Shown one piece after another: positions 12,675 to 21,758 of a stretch of 64,000 bases of DNA; within the stretch, counting starts at the first letter, position 1, and every line of letters starts with the position of its first letter. The stretch lies in contig NC_091096.1 in assembly GCF_024713975.1 (NCBI RefSeq), positions 6,954,001 to 7,018,000 on the forward strand, given 5' to 3'. The notes beneath the pieces are model-generated. The model did no database searches. It was not told the DNA's origin and was given only the letters and a program-made list of their open reading frames with translations. Both the position numbers and the translations under genes were made by a program. This DNA is from Paralichthys olivaceus. Lineage: Eukaryota; Chordata; Actinopteri; Pleuronectiformes; Paralichthyidae.

Positions 12675-13091
12675 TGGGTGTGTCCACCTCATACATGATG
12701 TGGGCAGCAGAGCTGAAATGCTCTTTGAAATAAAAGAAGCTGGAGCTGATTTTTTTTCCCTCTTTCCTCCTCCTCAACTAGGCACACCCGTGGTGATGCC
12801 ACGTACAGGATGCAAACGTCCCAGGTCACTCCACAGGAGGGAGACAGAGGACTCAACTCGGATTAAAAAAAGTTCATGATTTGGGGAAGAAACTATCGAG
12901 TACTTCTCTGCCATGGTGAGGCCGATGATAGAAGAAGAGCTGAGGTAATGAAGGAGTGAGTTGTTGTATGTGGAGGGGGATGGGAGGATCAATCTGAGTA
13001 ACAGAAAGGAACAGATGCAATGAAACAGTATTACAATAGACCCCAGACAACACCCCCACCTCCAGCACTTCTCTGTGGCCAGCTGTCTCTT

Positions 13092-13140
<49 letters not shown>

Positions 13141-16100
13141 ATGCACTAAATATAATCTGCAAGTCTAATGAGATAATTATGCTCAATGAACAGCGTCACA
13201 GGGGGAGGGGCCGACGTATAGAACCTAGAGAAGTGATGCAATCGATTAAATTGTAATGACGCCATTTTACGATGACGTCATCAGGATGTCCATTTACACT
13301 TACTGGTCACAGAAGTTGATGCGTTACTACAGTGTGTGATGTCATGTCATTCTCGCTTTGTGATGAATATGTAAGACTTAGGTTGTGTATATATAACCCT
13401 ATAGGAGGCAGAGATACCCCAGATAATTGTGCATATGTCATTTTCTGACTTCCTTGTGACTTCTCCATGACGTCACGTTGATATATTATGATGGGGAATT
13501 CATTTACTGATCAATACAAGCTCTTGTCTCTCTGGTCCTATGATTTGCAGAGATATCTTGTGTTTTTTCAGACCATATTGTTGACCTTGATCCCAGTGAT
13601 GTTCCTACCAAGCTTGGTGGGAATCCATCAGTGGGTTTCTAAGTTATTTTGTTCAAACACACACAGTGAGATGAATGAGACTGAAGCCAAAACAAAGGAA
13701 AACACTGGTTATCAGAGGGATGAATGGACTTCTGAGTTAAATGTTAAGGTACCAGAACAGATTTGGAATAATCAAATACTATGTATGTCCTTCCTCTTGA
13801 TTTGTGAACACAGTTATGGTCAAACTCATGAAATATCAATGTTCTCTGAGGATTTCCTGAGTTCATTAAACACAAACATCTGGATAAAGAGCTTAAAACG
13901 CTTGAAACTCGCACAACGACACAGTCAAAGTTACCAAACACGCACGGTTGATATGTGACATCTACATTATCAAAGTTGCAGCTCGGCTTCACCTCTCTGG
14001 TCATTTCCAGCTGATCAAACAGAGAGAGAGGGTCGGATGTACGGCAGCAGGTGCAAAGAGACGGTGAGGAGGAACCATGAGTCAGGACTAATGACTGGAA
14101 ACACAAGCTGCTGTATGTGTGGGCGACTTTAAAAACATCTTCAAACTCAGTTCTTCACTATATGAGTCTGTGCCTCTAAGATATCCATAACGTCCGTAAA
14201 GCAGAAGGGGCGACTTCTTTTCTCACAATATTACTTCAGAGTCTAAATGCACCATGACTCAGTGTTTGTTTGTCAGTTCTGCAGAAGAGGCACAGGTCCA
14301 GAGATCAGCCGCTCAGTCAGCAGGCAGCGCTCAGCTTCTTCCTCTCACCCCATACAAAGCTGTGGCCTTAAAGGAAGCAACTCTCAAAAGGCCACAGCGG
14401 TCGACTCCACTGCCAGGCTACACACACACACATAAAACAATACAGCCACACACACATACAGGAAATCATCCAAATGAATCTGGTCCAGCAACAGTTTGAA
14501 AACACTACAACACAAACACACAGAGAATTGAAAAATCTAAACTCAGGATTAGAAGAATCTCCCATCTGACAATCCAGCTTGTTCACACTAAACAGTCACA
14601 GACAAACAAAACCGATCCACTGGTCCACTGCTGAACGTGTTTGTACAAGATAACGTATGATGAGGCAGCACAGTGATGCAATGATTAGCACCACTGCCTC
14701 ACAGCAAGAAGGTTCTGGGTTTAAATCCTTTCTGTGTGGAGTTTGCATGTTCTCCTCGTGCCTGTGTGGGTCCACAGATATGCAAACTGGACTTATGATA
14801 AAATTAAATAAAAAATGTACTGCAAAATGCGAGTGTGAATGGTTGCTGGTCTCTTTATGTCGGCACGGCAATACACTGGCAAACTGTCCAGGATGTTTCC
14901 CACCTCTCATCCAATGTCAGGAAGGGTTGTGGGTTTTATTTCCCTACAAATTTGAAAATGTGGAGGAATGTGGTATTTTCTTCGAACTAAATGAAATTTA
15001 AGTAAATTATGTTCATTATGACTTTCAGCTAAATGCTCATCTCAGCAGGAGACAGCTCACATCTTCATGTTTAGAATGTTTTATGTTCTAAAACCTGTCT
15101 CCTTCCCATACAACTAAACTATGACAGCAAATATCATAATTTAATGTATTTGATGAGTCCCAAATATACTGATGCTGAATGTTTCAGTAAAATGTTTTAT
15201 TTCTGCCAAATGAGCTGATCTGATCTTACAGAACAACCTCCACAATATTTCCAAACCTGCTGCTTCAATCGTGGAAACCACAAACTAAGTGACTGGGTGT
15301 GAAACGTAGTCTCTGGTGTGACAGTTATGTGCTCGTACTTTAGCACCATCTGAGATTAGCACATCAAAATGGTAGCATTTGGTAAATAACTAACACAAAG
15401 TGAAGCTAAAGCTAAGTGGTCAGAGAATCATTAGTTTTGCAGATATGTGGTCATAATCCTCCAAAATGTAACCTAATGAGTGTGAGAGATAAAGATTTTA
15501 AGTTATTCCAATTTATTCTAAAGTGAACATAAATGTCTAAAGGTTGCTGGAGCCACAGCACAGGTGTGACTAGAAGTCAAAGTGAAAGAGGAATTAGTGG
15601 GAGATGGAAAATCCTCTCAACTTCAAGAGGAATAAGAACATTCAGCTGCTTTCTTCAGATCACAGACCTGATCCTGAAAAATCAATGATCAAGTGGTAAA
15701 GAATCGTGGATTTAAAATAATTTGCAGCAGCCGGATGTCCAGTGATGCAGCAGTGAGGAGGAGCAGTGAGGAGCAGTCAGGAGCAATGAAGAGCAGTGAA
15801 GAGCAGTGAGGAGGAGCAGTGAGGAGCAGTCAGGAGCAATGAAGAGCAGTGACCTTTACTGACGACTTCTCTGCACCTCCCTGCCGTCCAGCTGGCACTT
15901 TCACACCATTAACCCTGAACGCTTCGTCCACATTGTAAACAGTGAGTGTGGCAGGAGAGGGTAAGAGGGTGAGATGAGGGGTGATGGAAGGGGTGAGGGC
16001 CGGTGGGACTGACGGAGAGGGGGTGTCAAAACAACATAAATGGGCCCAAAGCCTCCTCCTCCCTCCTCCCCCCTCTGTTTTCTCTCCTTGGAGATGCAAA

Positions 16101-19100
16101 GGCCTGCGTGCACTTGGCTCTTAAACATGCTAATCTGACAGCATGTAATTGCTCAGGCAACAATAAAATTGCTTCAGTGAAGGACACTTGGCGATCTGAG
16201 GCCAGTTTTAGCTTCCGCCTATTCAGAGACGACGGACACTTGTGGGAACAACATGGCTTTTCAACGCTGAATGATACAAACAGTGAGCAGAAGAATTTTT
16301 AGTCGGTTAAATGTCTGTCAGACAAAAGGCAGAGGAAAGTGTTTCCAGAGGACGGAAGTTAGATTAAAATATTTTTCTCATCACAAACAAGTGAACCATT
16401 CGTCTGTGTCATAGATCTCAGATCTGAAAACATATCAAACACTGGCAGTGCTGCTCTGGTTCTTTCATTACAATAAACATGAGCACTGTAGTTTATTTTT
16501 AGTTCATTTCACATGTACGGTTCTGCTGTTCTTTAGTTTTCAGCCTCATGCACCATTTACTCCTGATAAACATGACATCTGTTTAAAGGTACAGTCGACA
16601 AATTATCTAGATTTTTTCAATGAAACAATATATTTCATCCTGTTTTGAAAGGTTAACATTTACAGGAGGTTTGAACGAGCTTTGGGTCGAGTGATTGCGT
16701 CACGGTCTTGGGAGATGAACCATCTCAGTGTTAGTTTTGGTCTCTTCTTGGGGTTTCCTGACACCGGAGACGTTTTCAGACACTTTTTTCTTCTTTCTCA
16801 TTAGCAGAATGCAGCAGGAGATTTTCCGGCTCAGACACGTTCACAACAATAGGACCAGGCGAGGGGTGGCTCCTGGGTAGAGCAGCGCATGACGTATTAA
16901 TTCCACTGCAGAAAGCACATTGTTTTTGTTTGCAGCACATCCACACGGCGCCGACCCTAATTTTCAAAACCTCCTGAATCTTGTTGTCTTTCCACATCGA
17001 CGTCTTTATTGGTATCTGGAGATATTTGCATTCTACCAGTTTTGTGTCCATCCCATTTCATCAACAAGCCCATTTGTGTTCTCACGTAAGGCACCAAATT
17101 CAGGAAAATTGAAATGTGTGTTTTCAGATCTTGTTTGCTGTGAACTGACGTGATGATAATAAAACCTTTAAAGGCACAGATGTCACAGACTGTCTATCTC
17201 TATTGGGCTCTACTGCCTCTACTGTTTACCACTGGAGACTCACAGGTTGCTTTTCTTCTACTTTTCCAAAGTTCAGCAGAGAATTTTTTCACCCTGAATT
17301 TGAACAAGTCACACATTGTGTTCAAACTGTGTCAGTGTCTCAAATGCTGTATAAGTCAAAAGTTCCACATTTTTGGGAAATATGCGTGTGAGGTTCACCA
17401 ACACTCTAGTGACTGGAACCGATCAGTATTCCCCCCCAAAATGAAATTATTTATTTCAAAGGAAAACTTTAAGTTACGAAGATCAAGACTTCTTGGGTCG
17501 GGCCACTCATCGCTCACTTTCTGTTTAAGAGATGGAGCCACAGGGGGCTCAAATCCCCAGTTTCAATACCCCACCCATCCCCCCTGAGACGCCCCTGCTC
17601 CTGCTCTGCAGCTGGTCCTCACCAGGAGCCGGTGACGGTCCCATCTGTGGCATCGAGAGTGTGTTCAAAGAGTGAGAGGAAGGCTGAGTGTATCTGAAGG
17701 GAAGTTACACATGTGTTTTATACGTCTGACTCAACATCTGTTCACTGCTGCAGCAAGAGATCATGGGAAGTGACGATGAAGACCAGGTGGAAAATATCTC
17801 CACGAAATTAAATTTGATCGCAGAGGTTGTAACTTTTTTTCGGCTGCTGAGTCATTAAGATACAAGAACTGTCATCACAACTGTGAGTAGTGATTAGGCT
17901 ATGTCATTGTTTTACTTTTCATTTTACTCATTATTTTCTGTATATATATGATTCACCTCCTGTCTTTACACTGTTATACCAATTATATCTACTTTTGTGT
18001 CTTCCACGTGACTTTGTCCATGTTTTCATATGTAAACACATAAATAAGAATAAACAGATTCAGTGATTATTAAAGAGTGTCTCACTTTCTAATTAGCCAT
18101 CAGGTCTGCAATAGAATGACAGAGTTCACTTTCCCATGTTAATCTATAATTAAAAAGGTTAATAATAAAGGGTTTTTCAAAACAATCGATTAAATATCAA
18201 TATTCAGGTTTAGTGTCGGTCTGCTGAGGCTCCATTTCTTCACTTACAAAACACTGCAGCCAGGCAGCAGTTGTTTATTCCTTATTTCTTAAAAAACAAA
18301 TCTAACAGAGACTTGTTTCAAAGATCAAATCTTAATCTGACGTGGAAGAGTAGAGCTCAGGAAAAAGGAAATTCACGTGATTTGATCAAAAGCTCATAAA
18401 CCGAGCACTAATGGACGCTGTGGTGAGGTTGGTTTTTTTTTCAACGTCAAAGATCAAGGACAGATTAAGTGTTTTATTCAAATCTTAATCTGGTGCAGAG
18501 ACGTGCTCAGAAAAATGTTTTCATGTTGTCATGTGAGACTCGTTTATTAACTAATGCTTACTTTTTCAGATGACGGCAGCAACAGTGGAAATACCTGAGC
18601 GTGCCGTCATCACGTGTGGTCAGATAGATGAGGATGTGTTAACAGGGCTACATCATTTGATCCCTCTGTGCATCACCTCATCGACGTGATATCATATCCA
18701 AGATAACTGTTCAGAAAACTGTGATTTTCCTCTGTGATGAAAAACGGTCCATGAATATCCTCCCACACACTGAGAATAATCACCACACAGGATTGTGGGT
18801 AGGGCAGATGGTGTCGTCCAGTCTCTCGTATCAGAGAAGTGATAAAAACAGATTAAAAAAAGACTGTTGCCTGGCAACGCAAAATCACAGCAAAGGAAGT
18901 GATGGAAGTTTTAAGGAGGAGGGAAACTCGAGAGGAGAAGGGACTGGGAACATTTTGAAAATATTGATTCAGGATTGATTATCAGTTATAACTCTATGAT
19001 CTATCTGAGTCAGTCATACCAAGCATGATTACTGGGTTTTCCAGTTCTCTCCTCCTCCTCCTCCTCCTCCTCCTCCTCCGCAGCCTGGATAGTTCAGAAT

Positions 19101-20868
19101 ATGAAATATTTTTCTCTAGGTGTCCAACAGGGTCAGAAGCAGTGGAGTACGTGGGAGTGAAGAAGCTTTGACAGCCAGCAACAAAACCCACAAGGTGTTA
19201 AAACTGTGTAGTAATCTGAATCCTGAACGTGAGTAACATGAACAGAGAAACGCTGTGATTGTAATGTTCGATCATTTTGACAACACAACTCTACAAGAAT
19301 CATACTAATCCAGGTTCCCCTGCAAATCTACTCATAAGCTTGTGAGCCTGTGTGTGTGTGTGTAGTGATGATGCATGTGACCACACAATGATTTCACCCA
19401 CTGGATTTGGTCCAGTAGTACATTTGTGTGAGAAAATAAATGTGTGGTCAACCCGACCAGTTTATATGTTGGAGGAGATGGACAACGTGCAGAAAGGAGA
19501 GTAAATACTGGACCAAAATGATGATGGGAACGAATGTGTAGGGATTACAGACTGATGGTTAAAAGTTATCTCAATTTATTATAATAATAATATTAATAAT
19601 AATACATTTTCTATACTTTTCTTAATAAATGTACAAACTGCTTCATAAAGAGATAAAACTAAACTAAGTAAGTAAGTAACTAAAATAAGTTAAAACATTT
19701 AATAAACACCAGCAATGAAAATAACTAAGTGCATCTATAAGTATTGCATTTATTTTCAGGTACTTGTAATAACTTCATACATTTACTCCACTACATTTCA
19801 GATGGGAATATTTAGAGCTACAATGGTTCGACATTTAATCTATTGCTGTGTTTAAATGTATTGAATTAGTAGCCTATCAAAATAATAGGAATCACTGAAT
19901 CATTTAAGCAAACCCACATGCAACCACTTATCTACTGTCACCAGACACCATCACATGAACAGAGGAAGAAGAGGAGGAGGAGGAGGAGGAGGAGGAGGAA
20001 GGCCTGGGGTCATCAGAGAGCATCACCTCCCCTGCAGGCTCATGTGGCAGCTGAACCTTCACCAGGAAGGATTCAACCAACAGCAGCGACTGTAGTGATG
20101 CTGATGTAGCGCTGACAATTAGATCAGACAAGTCAGGGACAGATAACTGCTAATATTTGTGTCAGGGAGCAGAGGAGAGGAGGGATGGAGAGGGAGGAGA
20201 GGAGGGAGAGGTGGAGAGGGAGGAGAGGATAGAGGGAGATGAAGGAGAGGAGGGATGGAGAGAAAGGAGAGGATGGAGGGAGAGGGCGGAGAGAAGGGAT
20301 GGGGAGGAAGGAGAGGAGGAAAGGAGAGAGGGATGCTGATGCTGTGACGCTGGCCTGCTCCACATATGCATCTAAAAATGAAACCTAACCTCCTTATCCT
20401 CCTCCTCCTCCTCCTCCTCCTCCTCCTCCTCCTGTCAGTGAGGAGATCAGAGTCTGTGCTGGCTGCTCTCACCAGTCTTCATGCATCTCTCACACAAAAC
20501 GCGCACATCGAATAAAGAAACACGAATAAATCAGCTCAGAAGCGTCAACATCACCGATGATGCTGCAGGAGACGCGACGCTGTGCGACGCTGATCTCAAA
20601 CAAAACCTCACGATGAACACGTATTTTTCACAAACACACAAAACGAGCACATGAGCGTCTCTTACCTCCGCGCTGTCCTCTGTTGGCCATTATGATGGAT
20701 GAGGAGGAGGAGGAGGCGCAGGTGCAGGGATGCGCAGCGACGCCCAGAGACACAGAAACATGAAGCGGTCAGTGCAACACGGATAAACACAGCATCATCT
20801 TCATCTGCATCATCTTCCTCACCTGTTTTCACCGGGATCCGGCTCTTGTACCTGATGTTGCTCGTCAT
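4530..20868 (-). CDS. septin5: Septin 5 (distal-promoter isoform, 371 aa)
   Basis: Filament-forming GTPase of the SEPT2 group; in mammals it binds syntaxin and regulates exocytosis in neurons and platelets. Coding exons on the minus strand: 20823-20868, 20666-20679, 9263-9353, 8574-8660, 7589-7712, 7310-7444, 7062-7179, 6855-6956, 5845-5941, 5611-5746, 5393-5495, 4530-4592. All have GT/AG borders and compatible phases (1116 nt). The product starts [15 protein letters not shown]. Motifs: septin basic segment [13 protein letters not shown]-loop GESGMGKST (51-59, Met where septins usually have Leu), switch II DTPGFGD (108-114), AKAD (189-192), septin unique element, and a C-terminal heptad region ending [10 protein letters not shown]. 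The length is close to the human protein (369 aa), and long stretches match human SEPTIN5 as recalled, including [18 protein letters not shown]. The last exon is clearly SEPT5 and not SEPT4 or SEPT1. GP1BB follows 2.7 kb downstream on the same strand. Confidence 0.96.
4800..4930 (+). repeat. Dispersed teleost repeat, 'aaaaactactgaac' family, copy 1
   Basis: In septin 5 intron. It contains GGATTATGCAAAAACTAC, CATTTCCATGAAACC and ATGGGCCAAGAAAGATCC, words of a repeat scattered through many teleost genomes. Related diverged copies lie at 8800-9120, 21232-21480 and (inverted) 27775-27890. Confidence 0.55.
7241..7302. repeat. (TG)n microsatellite next to a septin 5 donor
   Basis: About 31 TG units; (CA)n on the transcript. 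It begins about 8 nt after the donor of exon 7310-7444. Confidence 0.95.
7451..7516. repeat. (CA)n microsatellite next to a septin 5 acceptor
   Basis: About 33 CA units; (TG)n on the transcript, ending about 7 nt before the acceptor of exon 7310-7444. It replaces the usual polypyrimidine tract. Confidence 0.95.
7850..8200. repeat. Degenerate dispersed repeat in septin 5 intron
   Basis: Contains GGGGACTATTTTTAATG and GATTAATACACATTAG. These match the order and wording of a second copy at 47740-47960 (GGGGACTATTTTCAGTAG, GATTGATACACATTTAG). A repeat family is inferred from the two copies; the class is unknown. Confidence 0.45.
8800..9120 (+). repeat. Dispersed teleost repeat, 'aaaaactactgaac' family, copy 2
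   Basis: Contains GTTTGTTTGTTTCTAAGCAAG, CAACAAACTTGGTATGAG, GAATTTAAGGGGACTG and GAGAGTCATTCTACT. The last two pair with GGAATTTAAGGGGACTC and GAGGGTCATTCTAGG at 21431-21475, so these are two copies of one element. Confidence 0.55.
9455..10140. repeat. Composite of two dispersed teleost repeats
   Basis: The outer parts (9455-9640 and 10070-10140) carry GAGCTGAAACAATCGATC and CAACTAATTGTTTCAGCTC, words of the 'gctgcaactaatcgatta' repeat. The core (9640-10010) is the aagtac-type repeat ending CTTCTTCCACCACTGC. This looks like one element inserted into the other. Confidence 0.5.
10309..10340. repeat. (CAG)n trinucleotide repeat
   Basis: About 10 CAG units with one TAG interruption, intronic in septin 5; on the transcript strand it reads CTG. 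Confidence 0.9.
10551..10611. repeat. (CACG)n/(CA)n microsatellite
   Basis: GCACGCAC units followed by CA units with one AAACAC interruption. Confidence 0.9.
10756..10842. repeat. (CA)n microsatellite, about 43 units
   Basis: One of the longest perfect CA runs in the window, within the septin 5 intron. Confidence 0.95.
11193..11267 (-). CDS. septin5: Septin 5 alternative first coding exon (proximal isoform, 376 aa)
   Basis: A 75-nt open exon starting ATG and ending at donor AGAAG|gtaaag. It encodes [18 protein letters not shown] followed by VRTARQK, 25 codons in phase 0. It therefore splices in frame to exon 9263-9353 (EKQYVGF...), giving 1131 nt and 376 aa. The pattern resembles the alternative N-terminus I recall for mammalian septin 5 (an MDSLAAPQDRLVEQLL-type start). 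That similarity supports a real second promoter just above 11270 rather than a chance ORF. There is no upstream acceptor in the right place to make it internal. Confidence 0.75.
12433..12561. repeat. (TG)n microsatellite, long and partly interrupted
   Basis: About 125 bp of TG with TATG, GGTG and CGTG interruptions at its left part, then a long perfect run. Confidence 0.95.
12627..12671. repeat. (TG)n microsatellite
   Basis: About 22 TG units, 65 bp after the preceding array. Confidence 0.95.
13095..13137. repeat. (CA)n microsatellite
   Basis: About 21 CA units. Confidence 0.95.
13273..13475 (+). promoter_or_regulatory. CRE - TATA - CRE cluster
   Basis: Two perfect palindromic CREs (TGACGTCA) lie at 13273-13280 and 13468-13475. 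A TATATATAA box lies between them at 13388-13396, and a CRE variant TGATGTCA sits near 13338. Perfect 8-bp CREs are rare by chance (about one per 65 kb), so two within 200 bp around a TATA box is notable. The cluster lies just upstream of the ORF at 13488 and inside a septin 5 intron on the opposite strand. CRE/TATA promoters are typical of CREB/CREM-driven genes; activity here is inference. Confidence 0.45.
13488..13958 (+). CDS. Hypothetical 156-aa ORF with a hydrophobic segment
   Basis: Unrecognised ORF starting ATGATG, about 95 nt after a TATA box. The product has a hydrophobic, probably membrane-spanning stretch at about residues 23-55 ([20 protein letters not shown] and following). After it comes a hydrophilic, Glu/Asn-rich segment ([16 protein letters not shown]), then a second weakly hydrophobic patch ([10 protein letters not shown]). 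No signal peptide cleavage site or known family was recognised. It lies on the strand opposite septin 5 within its first large intron. A possible internal donor (TTAAG|gtacca, near 13748) means the true gene could be spliced. It may equally be a chance ORF: the region is AT-rich and no homologue is known to me. Confidence 0.3.
   Translation: MMGNSFTDQYKLLSLWSYDLQRYLVFFQTILLTLIPVMFLPSLVGIHQWVSKLFCSNTHSEMNETEAKTKENTGYQRDEWTSELNVKVPEQIWNNQILCMSFLLICEHSYGQTHEISMFSEDFLSSLNTNIWIKSLKRLKLAQRHSQSYQTRTVDM
13959..14654. other. Septin 5 intron, no feature recognised
   Basis: Unremarkable intronic sequence with short CA runs near 14421-14460. No exon, RNA gene or repeat family recognised. Confidence 0.5.
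14655..14935 (+). mobile_element. Degenerate short interspersed element
   Basis: Contains in order GGCAGCACAGTGATGCAATG, ATTAGCACCACTGCCTCACA, GCAAGAAGGTTCTGGGTT, TGTGTGGAGTTTGCATGTTC, GAGTGTGAATGGTTGCTGG, and CTGTCCAGGATGTTTCCCAC. This is the word order of a very common fish SINE-type repeat whose left part resembles a tRNA B-box region (GGGTTTAAATCC). The copy is diverged, with a deletion in the middle. Confidence 0.65.
14936..15720. other. Septin 5 intron, no feature recognised
   Basis: AT-rich intronic sequence without recognisable exons, RNA genes or clear repeats. Confidence 0.5.
15749..15852. repeat. Minisatellite, GAGCAGTGAGGA-type units
   Basis: Short units GAGCAGTGAG, GAGCAGTCAG, GAGCAATGAA and GAGCAGTGAA are arranged so that a block of about 52 bp is repeated twice head to tail. 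This is a higher-order duplication of a 10-11 bp repeat. Confidence 0.8.
15853..19040. other. Septin 5 large intron, no gene recognised
   Basis: Intronic DNA between the minisatellite and the CTC repeat. No septin exon, RNA gene or other conserved coding signature was seen on either strand. ORFs here are short and lack start context or splice support. Confidence 0.5.
19047..19079. repeat. (CTC)n trinucleotide repeat
   Basis: About 10 CTC units (GAG on the septin 5 strand). Confidence 0.9.
19725..19880. repeat. Dispersed teleost repeat, aagtac type, copy 3
   Basis: Words GGTACTTGTAATAACTTC, TTTACTCCACTACATTTC and AGTATTGCATTTATTTTC match the copies at 2770, 9640 and 49105. Confidence 0.45.
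19961..20000. repeat. (GGA)n trinucleotide repeat
   Basis: About 11 GGA units preceded by GAAGAA. Confidence 0.9.
20160..20335. repeat. Polypurine tract, (GGAGAG)n and GGATGGAGA units
   Basis: About 170 bp of almost pure purine on the plus strand, built from GGAGAGGAGGGATGGAGAG-like units. Long homopurine tracts of this kind can form triplex (H-DNA). Confidence 0.85.
20396..20433. repeat. (CCT)n trinucleotide repeat
   Basis: About 12 CCT units. Together with the upstream polypurine tract it places long polypurine and polypyrimidine blocks on the same strand within 300 bp of the septin 5 microexon. Confidence 0.9.
20666..20679 (-). CDS. septin5: Septin 5 coding microexon (14 nt)
   Basis: The acceptor GCCAACAG and donor GCGGAG|gtaaga enclose 14 nt encoding the tail of a Glu codon then D-S-A-E. 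The exon takes phase 1 from exon 20823-20868 and hands phase 0 to exon 9263-9353. The junction reads ...PVKT-EDSAE-EKQYVGF, which parallels the human ...ATPEDKQDIDKQYVGF region. The upstream intron is only 143 nt, with a CTC-rich tract and a plausible branch sequence GCACTGAC. An ATG within the acceptor region (MANRGQRG) would be out of frame with the next exon and is rejected as a start. Confidence 0.7.
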
Positions 20869-21030
20869 GTTCTCCTCTCTCCTCCCTCACTGACAGCGGC
20901 CCCTCGCCTCCGACGCCCGGACACAGAGCAGGAGGGGCGGGCTGAGCCGACAGAGCACACCCCCTCCTCCACTCAGCCAATCACACTGCAGAGTTTTACC
21001 ACCAGCTGAGGCGGTCACAGGACGCCATGA
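20869..21030 (-). promoter_or_regulatory. Septin 5 distal promoter region
   Basis: GC- and CpG-richer sequence immediately upstream of the MTSN start codon, with an inverted CCAAT box (plus-strand ccaat at 20977-20981) and GGGGCGGG-type words near 20931-20942. No TATA box was seen. Assigned from position and composition only. Confidence 0.5.
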
Positions 21031-21046
21031 GGGGGGGGGGGGGGGG
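21031..21046. repeat. Poly(G) run
   Basis: Sixteen G in a row on the plus strand, shortly upstream of the septin 5 distal promoter; a (CTGT)n run follows at 21069-21094. Confidence 0.9.
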
Positions 21047-21231
21047 TCACAGGGTCAACAGCAGCCCCACTGTCTGTCTGTCTGTCTGTCTGTCTCCTTC
21101 TTGTGATCCAAATTGTCTTAGGACACAAGTTTGTCCCAAGTCTTTAAAGTGTTTGACTTCAAAACATGAGATTCGACCTGATTCATCTGCAGGATCATGA
21201 CACAAACGTTCACCACTCATTGCTTTATCTT

Positions 21232-21480
21232 GCCCAAGTTTCTTTTTGTCCCTGTCTGTGTTGGTTTGTTCACAAGAAGATGCAAAAAAAAAAAAAAAAA
21301 CTACAGGACAAACGATCACAAAACTTGGTGGACGGATGTGCTCTGGGTCACAGAAGCCTCAACCTTCAAAACCTAAGAATATTCAGGGGACTTATTTTGA
21401 CGAGTGTGGGCATTCTGGTGCAGTCTGGTGGAATTTAAGGGGACTCTAAGGTTTGTGCCCTACTGAGGGTCATTCTAGGT
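21232..21480 (+). repeat. Dispersed teleost repeat, 'aaaaactactgaac' family, copy 3
   Basis: Starts in GCCCAAGTTTCTTTTTGTCC and continues through GGTTTGTTCACAAGAAG, an A17 run, AACTTGGTGGACGGATG, GGAATTTAAGGGGACTC and GAGGGTCATTCTAGG. It shares its right half with the copy at 8800-9120. Confidence 0.55.
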
Positions 21481-21752
21481 TGTTTTGTGGGGTGTCTATT
21501 TTTAAAGGGACTGTTTGCTCCACCCATAAGAAACACATGACACCAAACCACACGTACTAATCTTCAAACCAGTATTTTAGTATCAAATTCATAAGCAAAG
21601 TGAAAACTGTAATAGTAAAGCAGTTAAAATTTAAGTGCAAACCTGCAGCCCAAGCATTGATTATTATTTAGCTCGTCATGTCAAGATAAAAACACCAGAA
21701 ACAAAAGTGCTCACACTCCACTGTTCCACGCAGATTTTTCTCTAAACACATT

Positions 21753-21758
21753 TTTATT
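21753..21758 (-). terminator. Candidate poly(A) signal of septin 2-like gene
   Basis: AATAAA on the minus strand, about 1.2 kb past the stop, followed on the transcript by GU-rich sequence (TGTGTTTAGAG, GTGGAGTGTGAG). An earlier AATAAA at 22933-22938 lies only 40 nt after the stop and is followed by CA repeats, so it is less likely. Confidence 0.45.

Larger units (their letters stand above)
11268..13260. other. Upstream region of proximal septin 5 promoter; microsatellite-rich intron
   Basis: The first few hundred bases should include the proximal promoter and 5'UTR. A pyrimidine-rich block with CTTTCTTTCCTTC words lies near 11457-11560. No TATA box was recognised. Further right there are only (TG)n and (CA)n arrays and no coding exon. 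Confidence 0.4.

Noticed and set aside
12378-12879. Several long ORFs of Cys-Val or Thr-His repeats (also at 3.5, 7.3, 10.6, 34.1 and 35.7 kb)
   Set aside because: They are translations of (TG)n/(CA)n microsatellites.
20662-20692. MANRGQRG start as an alternative septin 5 N-terminus
   Set aside because: Its 25-nt coding part would enter the next exon in the wrong phase. The same bases work as a 14-nt microexon instead.
20662-20868. 68-codon ORF continuing the MTSN start through the 143-nt intron
   Set aside because: It reads through a good gtgagg donor into acidic then random sequence and stops; splicing gives the conserved septin.
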